From assembly GCF_022012435.1 (NCBI RefSeq), contig NZ_JAKLUA010000023.1, forward strand, positions 30,889 to 94,888: DNA of 64,000 nucleotides, given 5' to 3'. Positions 27,245 to 35,460 of the stretch are shown piece after piece. Within the stretch, counting starts at the first letter, position 1, and each line of letters begins with the position of its first letter. This stretch comes from Bradyrhizobium zhengyangense (lineage in GTDB: Bacteria; Pseudomonadota; Alphaproteobacteria; Rhizobiales; Xanthobacteraceae). Position numbers and translations under genes: made by a program. The notes under the pieces were generated by a model, which had not been told where the DNA came from, did not search any database, and saw nothing but the letters and a program-made list of their open reading frames with translations.

Positions 27245-27853
27245 CTAAGCGGCCTCCCTCACGGGATGCCGGGATGAAGACGCCAATTCCAACGTCTGCC
27301 CGTCAGCCGTTGTGCGTCGGTTGAAGATTTTGAGCTCGTAGACGCCGCCACCGACGCCCGGCTCCAGCGTCACCGAGATGACCTGGTCGAGCGAGAGGAC
27401 GCCGAGCGGCACATCCTGATCGGGCAGGATCAGCGTCGCCTGCTCGCCAACGAACACAATCACAAGATGGCCTTTCGCCATGTTGCTCTTCGCCAGCACG
27501 CGCAACTGGCTGTGGTAAGGCTGCCGCGTCCAGGCCGATGGCAGGTCGGGATCAACCACGACCTGGATGTTGTTGGTCTTTGGATGCACCGTCAGCACCA
27601 TCTTCGCCTGATCGGGCTTCCAATGCATGGGCAGTGCCGGCGTGGTTTTCCAGAGGCAGTCGAACGCCGCGCATTCGCTTGGCCTGACATCGTGGATCGC
27701 GCAGCCCAAGGTGGGCTCACAATGTGAGCACCACGTGCCGGCGGGCTTGCCGAAAGCGACCACATTGTAGACCTTGCAGCAGAGCGTGCAGCTTCCGCAC
27801 GCGCGCTCCTGAGCGACCGGTGCCTCGCCCGACCCCGAAATGACCGCCGTCAT
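27245..27853 (-). CDS. CxxCxxCC cysteine-cluster protein, copy 2
   Basis: Protein of 202 residues starting with the YkgJ-like cluster CGSCTLCCKVYNV followed by WCSHCEPTLGCAIHDVRPSECAAFDCLW, which matches the zinc- or iron-chelating CxxCxxCC family. The C-terminal 110 residues form a beta-rich domain (KTNNIQVVVDPDLPSAWTRQPYH, ATLILPDQDVPLG). Function is unknown; the family is thought to bind a metal ion. It is a tandem paralogue of the gene at 27932, with which it shares most of its sequence. Confidence 0.82.
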   Translation of the reverse strand: MTAVISGSGEAPVAQERACGSCTLCCKVYNVVAFGKPAGTWCSHCEPTLGCAIHDVRPSECAAFDCLWKTTPALPMHWKPDQAKMVLTVHPKTNNIQVVVDPDLPSAWTRQPYHSQLRVLAKSNMAKGHLVIVFVGEQATLILPDQDVPLGVLSLDQVISVTLEPGVGGGVYELKIFNRRTTADGQTLELASSSRHPVREAA

Positions 27854-27931
27854 CCGAACATATCCATCAGCTGCCCACCTCCTGGCGCTGATACATCGAG
27901 AGGCTTTCGCGGGGATTGTGAGAGGCTGGTC

Positions 27932-28537
27932 TTAGGCCGCCGACCTCACGGGATAGCGGGACGTGGATCCGACTTCGACCGTTTGACCGTCCGGCATGGT
28001 CCGCGTGGTCGAGACCTTGACCTCATAGACGCCCCCGTTCGGACCGGGCTCCAGGCGAACCACAATGGCCTGTTCCGGTGTCAGAGGGCCCAGCGGCACG
28101 TCCTGGTCCGGCAGCACGAGGGTCGCCTGGTCATTGACGAAGACCACGACGTAAATGCCTTTCGGCATGTTCTGCTTGGCCCACTGCCGCAGATGATCGT
28201 GATAGGGCTGCCGGCTCCAAGCCGACGGCAGGCCCGGGTCGACCTGGATCTGGATGTTCCGGGTGATCGGGTGAATGGAGGCCACCATCTTCGCCTGGTC
28301 GGGCTTCCACTGCGCCGGCATCGCCGCGTCAGTTCGCCAAAGGCAGTTAAACTCCGCGCATTGGGTCGGCAGATTGTCGTGGATCTTGCAGCCACGGCCG
28401 GGCTTGCACTGCCCGCACCATTTGCCGGCGGCCTTCCCGAGCTCGACAATGTCGTAGACCTTGCAGCACAGCGAGCAGCTTCCGCATTCCCTGCCGGGAA
28501 CAATCTGCAGTGTGCCCGCAGTTGAAGCTGCCGTCAT
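27932..28537 (-). CDS. CxxCxxCC cysteine-cluster protein, copy 1
   Basis: Protein of 201 residues, paralogous over its full length to the next gene: CGSCSLCCKVYDIVELGKAAG, WCGQCKPGRGCKIHDNLPTQCAEFNCLWR, the WKPDQAKMV block, LPSAWSRQPYH and ATLVLPDQDVPLG. All cluster cysteines are kept in both copies. The pair arose by tandem duplication and is probably co-transcribed (78-base gap). The metal and the substrate are not known. Confidence 0.82.
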   Translation of the reverse strand: MTAASTAGTLQIVPGRECGSCSLCCKVYDIVELGKAAGKWCGQCKPGRGCKIHDNLPTQCAEFNCLWRTDAAMPAQWKPDQAKMVASIHPITRNIQIQVDPGLPSAWSRQPYHDHLRQWAKQNMPKGIYVVVFVNDQATLVLPDQDVPLGPLTPEQAIVVRLEPGPNGGVYEVKVSTTRTMPDGQTVEVGSTSRYPVRSAA

Positions 28538-28638
28538 CCGAATCAAGCCCGTCCGTTGCGATTGCCGATATTACCCTGATATCGCGAAAAGCGGAGAGCC
28601 TGCGCTCGCCTCCCGGCGAACCACTGATATATCCGGGT

Positions 28639-29628
28639 CTAGAAATGGCTGTAGGACAAGCGCCGCAGCGTGACCTCGCGGCCCTGCGCGTCGATCCATT
28701 GCGGCGCTCCCTGGCCGGAAATGATTGTACCGATCATCGTGACCTGAACCCCGGCCTGCCCGGCGTCTCGCGAGAAGCCTGCGCTGCGTCCTTCCGGAAC
28801 CGCGCACAGGATCTCATAATCGTCGCCGCCCGACACCAGTGTCTCGAGCCCGACGGCGGAGACCGCGATGGCGGCGGCCGGTGACGCCGGGACCTGGTGC
28901 GCATCGATCATTGCGCTGACGCCAGAGGCGGCGCAGAGCTTGGCGAGATCGCCTGCCAGGCCATCCGACACGTCCATTGCCGCGCTCGCATGCTCTCGCA
29001 CGATGTGCGCCAATGCGCTGCGTGGCTGCGGAACGCGATAGCGGCCGATCAGATAGTCCCGAGCAGCCGGGTCGGTCACCGCGGACGCGGCCACACCACC
29101 CGTCAGCACATCCAGGCCCAGCGCGGCATCGCCGATCGTCCCCGTCACAAAGACAAGGTCGCCCGGTCTTGCGCCGGTGCGGCCAACCATCCGCCCTTTC
29201 GGTACCCGGCCGAAGGCGGTGATCGAGATCATTTGCGGTCCCGGCGTCGACACCGTGTCGCCGCCGAGCAGCGGGCACGCAAAGGTCTTGGCGTCCTCGC
29301 CGAGTGCATCGGCGAACGGTCTCAGCCAGGCATCCTCCTTGCTGCGCAGCGCCAGCGTCAGCACGAAGCCGGCAGGTGAAGCGCCCTTGGCGGCGAGATC
29401 AGAGAGGTTCACCCGCAGCGCCTTGCGCGCGACGGTGTCGGGGGGATCGGTGGCAAGATAATGCACGCCCTCGACCACGGCGTCGGTGGTGACGACGATG
29501 TCGTCGCCGCACGAGGAGAGGATCGCGGCGTCGTCGACCAGCCCGAGTGCACCGGGATCGGTCGCCAGCGGCTTGAAATAGCGCGCGATGAGGGAGTCTT
29601 CGGCGGAAGGGCTGTGCGGAGTGGCCAT
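28639..29628 (-). CDS. thiL: Thiamine-monophosphate kinase
   Basis: Protein of 329 residues. AEDSLIARYFKPLATDPGALGLVDDAAIL is the ThiL opening; ATDAVVEGVHY, VNLSDLAAKGASPAGFVLTLAL, the GGDTVSTPG site, AMDVSDGLAGDLAKLC and VSGGDDYEIL follow as in the PurM/ThiL ATPase family. It phosphorylates thiamine monophosphate to the active diphosphate cofactor. The ATG at 29628 was chosen because the preceding codons belong to the leader. It is the last gene of the glyA–nrdR–rib–nusB run, separated from nusB by a large palindromic repeat. Confidence 0.95.
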   Translation of the reverse strand: MATPHSPSAEDSLIARYFKPLATDPGALGLVDDAAILSSCGDDIVVTTDAVVEGVHYLATDPPDTVARKALRVNLSDLAAKGASPAGFVLTLALRSKEDAWLRPFADALGEDAKTFACPLLGGDTVSTPGPQMISITAFGRVPKGRMVGRTGARPGDLVFVTGTIGDAALGLDVLTGGVAASAVTDPAARDYLIGRYRVPQPRSALAHIVREHASAAMDVSDGLAGDLAKLCAASGVSAMIDAHQVPASPAAAIAVSAVGLETLVSGGDDYEILCAVPEGRSAGFSRDAGQAGVQVTMIGTIISGQGAPQWIDAQGREVTLRRLSYSHF

Positions 29629-29650
29629 CGATGTCAGCCCCACACACAAC

Positions 29651-29753
29651 TGTCATCGCCCGGCTTGACCGGGCGATCCAGTATTCCAGAGACGGTCATG
29701 TGAAATCGATAGGCCGCGGCGTACTGGATGCCCCGCCTTCGCGGGGCATGACA
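29651..29753. repeat. Cruciform intergenic repeat between nusB and thiL
   Basis: Nested inverted repeats: outer TGTCAT (29651–29656) / ATGACA (29748–29753), ATCGCCCGG (29655–29663) / CCGGGCGAT (29669–29677), ATCCAGTA (29676–29683) / TACTGGAT (29722–29729), and CCCCGC (29731–29736) / GCGGGG (29741–29746). It folds as a branched structure and resembles a dispersed bradyrhizobial repeat. It lies inside an apparent operon. Confidence 0.7.
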
Positions 29754-29803
29754 CCGGAGTATTGGGCAGCAGCATCGCATCAATTCACCGCCCTACGCCT
29801 GTC

Positions 29804-30298
29804 CTACCCCCGCCCGAACTCGTCACCGCGAAACTGGCGGCCGATCTGGTCGAGCACGGCGTTGACCATGCCGGTCTCCTCGCGGTCGACGAAGGCATTG
29901 GCGACATCGACATATTCGGACACGACGACGCGGCCCGGCACGTCCTTGCGATGCTGCAGCTCATAGGCCCCAGCCCGCAACACCGCGCGCAGGATCGCCT
30001 CGATCCGCTTCAAGGGCCAGCCCTTCGACAGCGCCTCGTCGATGAGGGGATCGAGCGTCTTCTGGTCGCGCACGACGCCGGAGACGACGTCGCGGAAGAA
30101 CGCGGCTTCCGCCGGCAGATAGGTGTCGCCCTCGACCTCGTTGCCGAGCCAATGGCTCTCGAACTCGGCGAAGATGTCGTTGATGCCGGCACCGGCGATG
30201 TCCATCTGGTACAGCGCCTGCACGGCTGCGAGGCGCGCCGCCCCGCGACGGTTCGCTTTCTTCTCCGCAGGCGCAGCCGGTTTCCTGATGTCAGCCAT
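29804..30298 (-). CDS. nusB: Transcription antitermination factor NusB
   Basis: Protein of 164 residues. RRGAARLAAVQALYQMDIAG and the terminal YVDVANAFVDREETGMVNAVLDQIGRQFR are NusB signatures. NusB binds boxA RNA with NusE for rRNA antitermination. A basic, Ala-rich N-terminal extension of about 17 residues precedes the domain. It starts 3 bases after the ribH stop, the widespread ribH–nusB pairing. Confidence 0.96.
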   Translation of the reverse strand: MADIRKPAAPAEKKANRRGAARLAAVQALYQMDIAGAGINDIFAEFESHWLGNEVEGDTYLPAEAAFFRDVVSGVVRDQKTLDPLIDEALSKGWPLKRIEAILRAVLRAGAYELQHRKDVPGRVVVSEYVDVANAFVDREETGMVNAVLDQIGRQFRGDEFGRG

Positions 30299-30301
30299 GG
30301 C

Positions 30302-30793
30302 TCAGGCCCGCGCCAGGCGGCGCTTGATGCGCAGCATCGCAAGTGCCGCGCGCGCGGCATCGCCGCCCTTATTGAGCTCGCTGGCGCGCGCCCGCGCCCA
30401 GGCTTGTTCCTCATTGTTGACGGTGAGGATGCCGTTGCCGAGGGGCAGTTTTCGCGCAACCGCAAGGTCCATCAGCGCACGCGAGGATTCCTGCGAGACG
30501 ATCTCGAAATGAATGGTATCGCCGCGGATCACGCAGCCGAGCGCGATCACCGCATCATAAGGCTTGCCGTTCGCCGCAGCCGCGTCGACGGCGATCGCAA
30601 CCGCGGCTGGGATCTCCAGCGCGCCCGGAACCGTGATGACGTCATGGGTCAGGCCGGCCGCCTTCAGTTCAGTGACCGCGCCGTCCAGAAGCGCATCCTG
30701 GAGATCGTCATAGAACCGCGCCTCGACCACCAGCGCACGCGCGCCGGAAATGTCGGTCTGGTCCTTCAGGGGTGCGCGTCGCGCGTCAGCCAT
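30302..30793 (-). CDS. ribH: 6,7-dimethyl-8-ribityllumazine synthase
   Basis: Protein of 163 residues: ARALVVEARFYDDL, TVPGALEIPAAVAIA, DAVIALGCVIRGDTIHFEIV (active-site region with the catalytic His) and GILTVNNEEQAWARA. It makes the riboflavin precursor lumazine from a pyrimidine and dihydroxybutanone phosphate, and forms icosahedral or decameric assemblies. It sits between ribE and nusB. Confidence 0.96.
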   Translation of the reverse strand: MADARRAPLKDQTDISGARALVVEARFYDDLQDALLDGAVTELKAAGLTHDVITVPGALEIPAAVAIAVDAAAANGKPYDAVIALGCVIRGDTIHFEIVSQESSRALMDLAVARKLPLGNGILTVNNEEQAWARARASELNKGGDAARAALAMLRIKRRLARA

Positions 30794-30865
30794 CGTCTAA
30801 ATCCGTTTTACTGGGTCGGCGCGTTATGTAGTCGCCGCAGGTGTGTAAGCCAAGTTAGAAACTGC

Positions 30866-30901
30866 CATTCCGGGGCGGCTCGAAGAGCCGAACCCGGAAT
30901 G
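30866..30901. repeat. Palindromic repeat between ribE and ribH
   Basis: CATTCCGGG (30866–30874) pairs with CCCGGAATG (30893–30901), with an inner CGGCT-N5-AGCCG stem. It falls in the 121-base spacer inside the riboflavin operon and resembles a dispersed bradyrhizobial palindrome. Confidence 0.65.
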
Positions 30902-30914
30902 ACGCCTTCGCCGG

Positions 30915-31523
30915 TCACTTCATTTCCGTCAGCCGCGCCGCGTAGCGGGCCATCAGATCGACCTCGATATTGACTTCCGTGCCCGCCTTCCAGCCGCCGA
31001 TCGTCGTGACTTCGAGCGTATGTGGGATGATCAGCACCGAAAAGGTCACGTCCTTCACTGTATTGACTGTGAGCGAGACGCCGTCGAGCGTGATCGAGCC
31101 CTTGGTGGCGATGAACCGAGCCAGCTCCCGCGTCGTGGAGAGCTCGAACCGCGCCATGTCGGGCAGGTCCTCACGGCTGACGATGGTCGCAATGCCGTCG
31201 GCATGGCCGGCGACGATGTGGCCACCGAGCTCGTCACCGATCTTGAGCGCACGCTCGAGATTGAGCTTGGTGCCGAGCTTCCAGCGTTTGGCCGTCGTCA
31301 GCGCCAGCGTCTCGGCGGCGGCATCGACGTCATACCAGGTTTTGCCGTTCGCGACGCCGGAAGCAACCACAGTCAGGCACACGCCATTGCTGGCGATCGA
31401 GGCGCCATCGGCGATGGTGGTCTGGTCGTAGCCGCAAGCGATGCGCAAACGGTGCAATTGCCCCTGCGCCACGGGCTTGAAGCTGACGATTTCGCCGATA
31501 TCGGTGACAATGCCGGTGAACAT
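30915..31523 (-). CDS. ribE: Riboflavin synthase alpha chain
   Basis: Protein of 202 residues with the expected two homologous lumazine-binding halves: MFTGIVTDIGEIVSF opens the first, and LGGHIVAGHADGIATI opens the second after LNLERALKIGDE. DGVSLTVNTV and SNGVCLTVV mirror each other. It dismutates two lumazines to riboflavin. The ATG at 31523 is one base after the ribD stop; the longer frame upstream is not RibE-like. Confidence 0.96.
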   Translation of the reverse strand: MFTGIVTDIGEIVSFKPVAQGQLHRLRIACGYDQTTIADGASIASNGVCLTVVASGVANGKTWYDVDAAAETLALTTAKRWKLGTKLNLERALKIGDELGGHIVAGHADGIATIVSREDLPDMARFELSTTRELARFIATKGSITLDGVSLTVNTVKDVTFSVLIIPHTLEVTTIGGWKAGTEVNIEVDLMARYAARLTEMK

Positions 31524-31524
31524 G

Positions 31525-32673
31525 TTAGGCGCGCTCGTAGACGGTGAGAGTATCGTGGCCGAATGTCTCGCTAGCATGAACCTTGTAGGCCTGCGACTGC
31601 GTGATTTTCGACAGGGGCAATGCATCGAGCGCATCGACGCCTTCGGGACCCACCTCTTCCGCTCCGCGGAACAGCCAGATTTCGTCGACGAGGTCGGCCG
31701 ACACGAAGGAGGCCGCAACGCGGCTGCCGCCCTCGACCATCAGCCGCGTGATGCCCTTGTCGGCGAGACCATGGAGCACGGCCGGAAGGTCGAGCCCGAC
31801 TGCACCATTCGGCGGCATGCGCATGATTTGCGCACCGGCCGCGCCGAGGCGCGTCGCCGCGGCGGCTTCCGCTAGCTCGGAAGCCATCACCCAGAGCGGC
31901 GTCTCGCGCGCAGAACGAACAAGCTGGCTGGACGCCGGCATTCGCAAGTTCTGGTCGAGGACAATGCGCACGGGAGAACGCGCTTCCATGCCCGGCAGGC
32001 GGCAGTTGAGCTGCGGATCATCCGCCAGCACCGTGCCGATGCCGACCAGGATGGCATCGCTCGAGGCGCGCAACAGATGCACGCGGTCGCGGACGGCTTC
32101 GCCCGTGATCGCCAGCGGCTTGCCGTCTTCAGCGCCGATTTTGCCGTCAGGCGAGACCGCGAGCTTCAGGATCACATGCGGACGCTTGTCCCTGATGCGG
32201 CGGAAATGGCCGGCATGGTCGAACGCCGCCTCCGCCGCGCACAGGCCGACATCCACGGCGATGCCGGCAGCGCGCAGGCGCGCGTGGCCCTGCCCCGCCA
32301 CCTCAGGATTGGGATCCTCGATCGCCGCCACCACGCGTGTGATGCCCGCCGCGATCACCGCATCGGCACACGGCGGCGACTTGCCGAAATGCGAGCAAGG
32401 TTCGAGCGTGACATAGAGCGTGGCGCCGCGCGCCGCCTCGCCTGCACGCCGGAGTGCCTCTGGCTCCGCATGCGGCCGCCCACCGGGCTGCGTCCAGCCG
32501 CGGCCGACGATGACGCCGTCCTTGACGATGACCGCACCGACGGCCGGATTGGGCCAAACGCGGCCCTGCCCGCGCCGGCCGAGCGCCAGCGCCAGCTGCA
32601 TGAAGCGGCGATCGGCGTCCTTGGACTCGCGGATCCTCGCGGCGAACTGATCTTCCAGGATGCGGAAGATCAT
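31525..32673 (-). CDS. ribD: Bifunctional riboflavin deaminase-reductase
   Basis: Protein of 382 residues. The N-terminal deaminase has the zinc site PHAEPEAL and LEPCSHFGKSPPCADAV; the C-terminal reductase has LKLAVSPDGKIG, SDAILVGIGTVLADDPQLNCR and LMVEGGSRVAASF. It performs the second and third steps of riboflavin synthesis. Its ATG overlaps the nrdR stop by 4 bases. Confidence 0.96.
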   Translation of the reverse strand: MIFRILEDQFAARIRESKDADRRFMQLALALGRRGQGRVWPNPAVGAVIVKDGVIVGRGWTQPGGRPHAEPEALRRAGEAARGATLYVTLEPCSHFGKSPPCADAVIAAGITRVVAAIEDPNPEVAGQGHARLRAAGIAVDVGLCAAEAAFDHAGHFRRIRDKRPHVILKLAVSPDGKIGAEDGKPLAITGEAVRDRVHLLRASSDAILVGIGTVLADDPQLNCRLPGMEARSPVRIVLDQNLRMPASSQLVRSARETPLWVMASELAEAAAATRLGAAGAQIMRMPPNGAVGLDLPAVLHGLADKGITRLMVEGGSRVAASFVSADLVDEIWLFRGAEEVGPEGVDALDALPLSKITQSQAYKVHASETFGHDTLTVYERA

Positions 32674-33152
32674 TTGCGGATCGCGGCGAGCCCCGCTTCC
32701 TCCTCACCGGAGAGCTCGCCGAGCACGTCGGCGAAATCCTTGGCCTCGCGGAAATTGCGATAGACGGAGGCGAAGCGCACATAGGCGACGTCGTCGAGCG
32801 TGCGCAGATGCTCCATCACGGTCTCGCCGATCACCTCGGACGAGATCTCGGCTTCGCCCCCGGTCTCAAGCTCGCGCACGATGGTGGAGACCATCTTCTC
32901 CACCCTTTCAGGCTCGACAGGCCGCTTGCGCAAGGAGATCGATACCGAACGCATCAGCTTGTCGCGGTCGAACGGCACGCGACGGCCGTTGCGCTTGATC
33001 ACCGTGAGCTCGCGCAGCTGCACGCGCTCGAACGTGGTGAAGCGGAAATTGCAGGCGATGCATACGCGCCGCCTGCGGATGACGGAAGAATCCTCGGTCG
33101 GACGCGAGTCCTTTACCTGCGTATCGAGACTGTTGCAGTTCGGGCAGCGCAT
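32670..33152 (-). CDS. nrdR: Transcriptional repressor NrdR
   Basis: Protein of 160 residues: zinc ribbon MRCPNCNSLDTQVKDSRP…IRRRRVCIACNFRFTTFER with four Cys, then an ATP-cone (VIKRNGRRVPFDRDKLMRSV). NrdR represses ribonucleotide reductase genes in response to dATP/ATP. The length is normal. It sits 15 bases downstream of glyA, the usual order in Rhizobiales. Confidence 0.97.
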   Translation of the reverse strand: MRCPNCNSLDTQVKDSRPTEDSSVIRRRRVCIACNFRFTTFERVQLRELTVIKRNGRRVPFDRDKLMRSVSISLRKRPVEPERVEKMVSTIVRELETGGEAEISSEVIGETVMEHLRTLDDVAYVRFASVYRNFREAKDFADVLGELSGEEEAGLAAIRK

Positions 33153-33167
33153 CCGTTGGACCCAGCC

Positions 33168-34466
33168 TTACTGATAGATCGGAAACCGATCGGTGAGCGC
33201 CTTGACTCGTTCCTTGATCGCGGCCTCGACCAGTGGCGCCTTGCCGTCGTCGGCCTGCGCGATCGCGTTGAGGACCTCGGCGATCATGCCGCCGACCTGC
33301 TGGAATTCGGCGACGCCGAAGCCGCGGGTCGTCGCCGCGGGCGTGCCGAGACGCAGGCCCGAAGTGACGAACGGCTTTTCGGGGTCGAACGGAATGCCGT
33401 TCTTGTTGCAGGTGATGGCGGCGCGAACCAGCGCCTTCTCCGAGACGTTGCCCTTCAGACCCTTCGGCCGGAGGTCAACAAGCATCAGATGGTTATCGGT
33501 GCCGCCGGAGACAATGTCGAAGCCGTGGCTCTTCATCGCCTCGGCCAGCGCCTTGGCGTTCTCGACGACGTTCTTCGCATAGACCTTGAAGTCCGGACGC
33601 AGCGCTTCGCCAAAGGCGACCGCCTTCGCCGCGATCACATGCATCAGCGGGCCGCCCTGCAGGCCCGGGAAGATCGCCGAGTTGAGCTTCTTGGCCAGGA
33701 CTTCGTCGTTCGAGAGGATCAGGCCGCCACGCGGACCGCGCAGTGACTTGTGCGTCGTGGTCGTGGTGACGTGAGCATGCGGCACGGGCGAGGCATGCAC
33801 GCCGCCGGCGACGAGACCGGCGAAGTGCGCCATGTCCACGAGCAGGTAAGCGCCGACCGAATCCGCGATCTCGCGGAAGCGCTTGAAGTCCCAGGCGCGC
33901 GAATAGGCCGAGCCGCCGGCCACGATCAATTTCGGCTTGACCTCTTCGGCCTGCTTCTGGACCGCGTCCATGTCGATGATCTGGTCCTCGCGGCGCACGG
34001 TGTAGTGCGAGGCCTTGAACCACTTGCCGCTCATGTTGACGGGCGAGCCGTGGGTGAGATGGCCGCCGGCCGCCAGATCAAGACCCATGAAGGTGTCGCC
34101 GGGCTGCAGCAGCGCCAAAAACACCGCCTGGTTCATCTGGCTGCCGGAGTTCGGCTGCACGTTGGCGAAGCCAGCACCGAACAGCTTCTTGGCGCGATCG
34201 ATCGCGAGGTTCTCGGCGACGTCGACCCACTCGCAACCGCCGTAATAGCGCGCGCCCGGATAACCCTCTGCGTACTTGTTGGTCATCACCGAGCCCTGCG
34301 CTTCCAGCACGGCCCGGCTGACGATGTTCTCGGAGGCGATCAGCTCGACTTCATGACGCTGCCGGCCGAGCTCGCCCTTGATGGCGGCGGCGATTTCCGG
34401 GTCGGCCTGCTCGAGCGAGGCGGTGAAAAACGAATCGGGCGCATTGGCGGTCTTGGCAAGGGTCAT
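33168..34466 (-). CDS. glyA: Serine hydroxymethyltransferase
   Basis: Protein of 432 residues. VELIASENIVSRAVLEAQGSV, YGGCEWVDVAE, the PLP lysine in TTTTHKSLRGPRGG, and VDLRPKGLKGN are SHMT signatures. The enzyme makes glycine and methylene-tetrahydrofolate from serine. It heads the glyA–nrdR–ribD–ribE–ribH–nusB–thiL run. GGTGGAG lies upstream of the ATG, next to a leader hairpin. Confidence 0.98.
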   Translation of the reverse strand: MTLAKTANAPDSFFTASLEQADPEIAAAIKGELGRQRHEVELIASENIVSRAVLEAQGSVMTNKYAEGYPGARYYGGCEWVDVAENLAIDRAKKLFGAGFANVQPNSGSQMNQAVFLALLQPGDTFMGLDLAAGGHLTHGSPVNMSGKWFKASHYTVRREDQIIDMDAVQKQAEEVKPKLIVAGGSAYSRAWDFKRFREIADSVGAYLLVDMAHFAGLVAGGVHASPVPHAHVTTTTTHKSLRGPRGGLILSNDEVLAKKLNSAIFPGLQGGPLMHVIAAKAVAFGEALRPDFKVYAKNVVENAKALAEAMKSHGFDIVSGGTDNHLMLVDLRPKGLKGNVSEKALVRAAITCNKNGIPFDPEKPFVTSGLRLGTPAATTRGFGVAEFQQVGGMIAEVLNAIAQADDGKAPLVEAAIKERVKALTDRFPIYQ

Positions 34467-34766
34467 CGTGCGAATATCTCCACCGCCGCAGCCTTTTTTG
34501 CGGGCTGCGGGGGTCTTGGTGTGGCGATCGGAAGCGGCGAGCGCGATCTACCACATCACCCGCCCCCGGCCAAGCATTTGCGGGTCGGGCTCGGGAATTA
34601 TGCCAGATATGGTGGAGTGCCAGGACTTCGAGTCCCGCAAGCTTACGGGACTGTCCGGCGCAAAGGGGCTGATTGGCCGGTTGATCCGCCCAATCCCAAA
34701 CGAAAGCGGCCGGTGCCCATCAGGGCGCGAACTGGGCCGGGCTTGCCGCCCTTCAGGCCGCCTGGT
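34467..34766 (-). promoter_or_regulatory. glyA leader and promoter region with hairpin and palindrome
   Basis: A 300-base gap. CCGCAGCC (34486–34493) and GGCTGCGG (34503–34510) form an 8-bp leader hairpin 20 bases before the glyA ATG. Further upstream, GTCCCG-N8-CGGGAC at 34632–34651 is a near-perfect 20-bp palindrome with the centre CAAGCTTA. I do not recognise a known riboswitch. Confidence 0.4.
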
Positions 34767-34988
34767 CTACAGCCCGGTATACCCCGCCTTCACCGGGTCC
34801 ACGCTGCCGTCGAGCTGGCGCAGATAGGTCAGGCCGCAGACGGTCAACCTGTGGGTGTCCTTCTCGCCGGCTTCCATCAGGGTATTCAGGTAGTTTGTCA
34901 CCTTAATCCGCGCCTCCTCGCTCGCCGCCGCGGTCCGGTTGGCGAGCAGGTCATAGGTCTGCATGATGCGGTCGATGGCAGCTTCCAT
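34767..34988 (-). CDS. Small conserved-looking hypothetical protein (73 aa)
   Basis: The frame from the ATG at 34988 encodes MEAAIDRIMQTYDLLANRTA followed by EARIKVTNYLNTLMEAGEKD and a C-terminal YLRQLDGSVDPVKAGYTGL. It is predicted mostly helical and cytoplasmic. I recognise no domain. It lies 37 bases after another small hypothetical gene on the same strand, and the pair is probably one transcript. Clean codon use and charged helices argue that it is real. Confidence 0.7.
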   Translation of the reverse strand: MEAAIDRIMQTYDLLANRTAAASEEARIKVTNYLNTLMEAGEKDTHRLTVCGLTYLRQLDGSVDPVKAGYTGL

Positions 34989-35025
34989 GGCACCCTCTGG
35001 TTCATCGATGTTCTGGGAGTCTTGA

Positions 35026-35262
35026 TCAGGCAACCGCGCGGGCCTCGGCCTGCGCCTCGAACCGAGCGATCGCCTTGTTGGCGAGCCTGATCTTGTTGAG
35101 TTCGCCGTGCTGGAGCAGCCTGACGATGATTTCGAGCAGACATTCGTTGGTGACGAGCGTGTCGGGGATCGCACCGGAGCGGCGGAGGTAATTCGCGGCG
35201 ATGGCGTAGGCATCGCTCACGAGTTCGACGTTCATTGCCTGAAACCCGCGCTCGACCAGCAT
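35026..35262 (-). CDS. Small hypothetical protein (78 aa)
   Basis: MLVERGFQAMNVELVSDAYA is followed by IAANYLRRSGAIPDTLVTNE, CLLEIIVRLLQHGELNKIRL and ANKAIARFEAQAEARAVA. It is helical with no membrane segment or cysteine pair. An inner ATG ten codons in (MNVELVSDAY) is an alternative start. Function unknown; it precedes the 73-residue gene and may work with it. Confidence 0.7.
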   Translation of the reverse strand: MLVERGFQAMNVELVSDAYAIAANYLRRSGAIPDTLVTNECLLEIIVRLLQHGELNKIRLANKAIARFEAQAEARAVA

Positions 35263-35460
35263 TGTATCCTCCGATCCCGGGAGACAACTGCGACGCGAGG
35301 ACCTGGTTCCACCCTACTGGCCGATTTTTTCGCAACTGCGAGAAGACGTCAAAACGCGCCGGTCCGGGCAGAGCCGGCCGACGCGCTTGGGGAAGTTCAG
35401 GCACGTTGGGAGGCTTGCCGGTCTTGTTGCGGGCCGGCTTGGCCTTGATCCCTTGGAATA

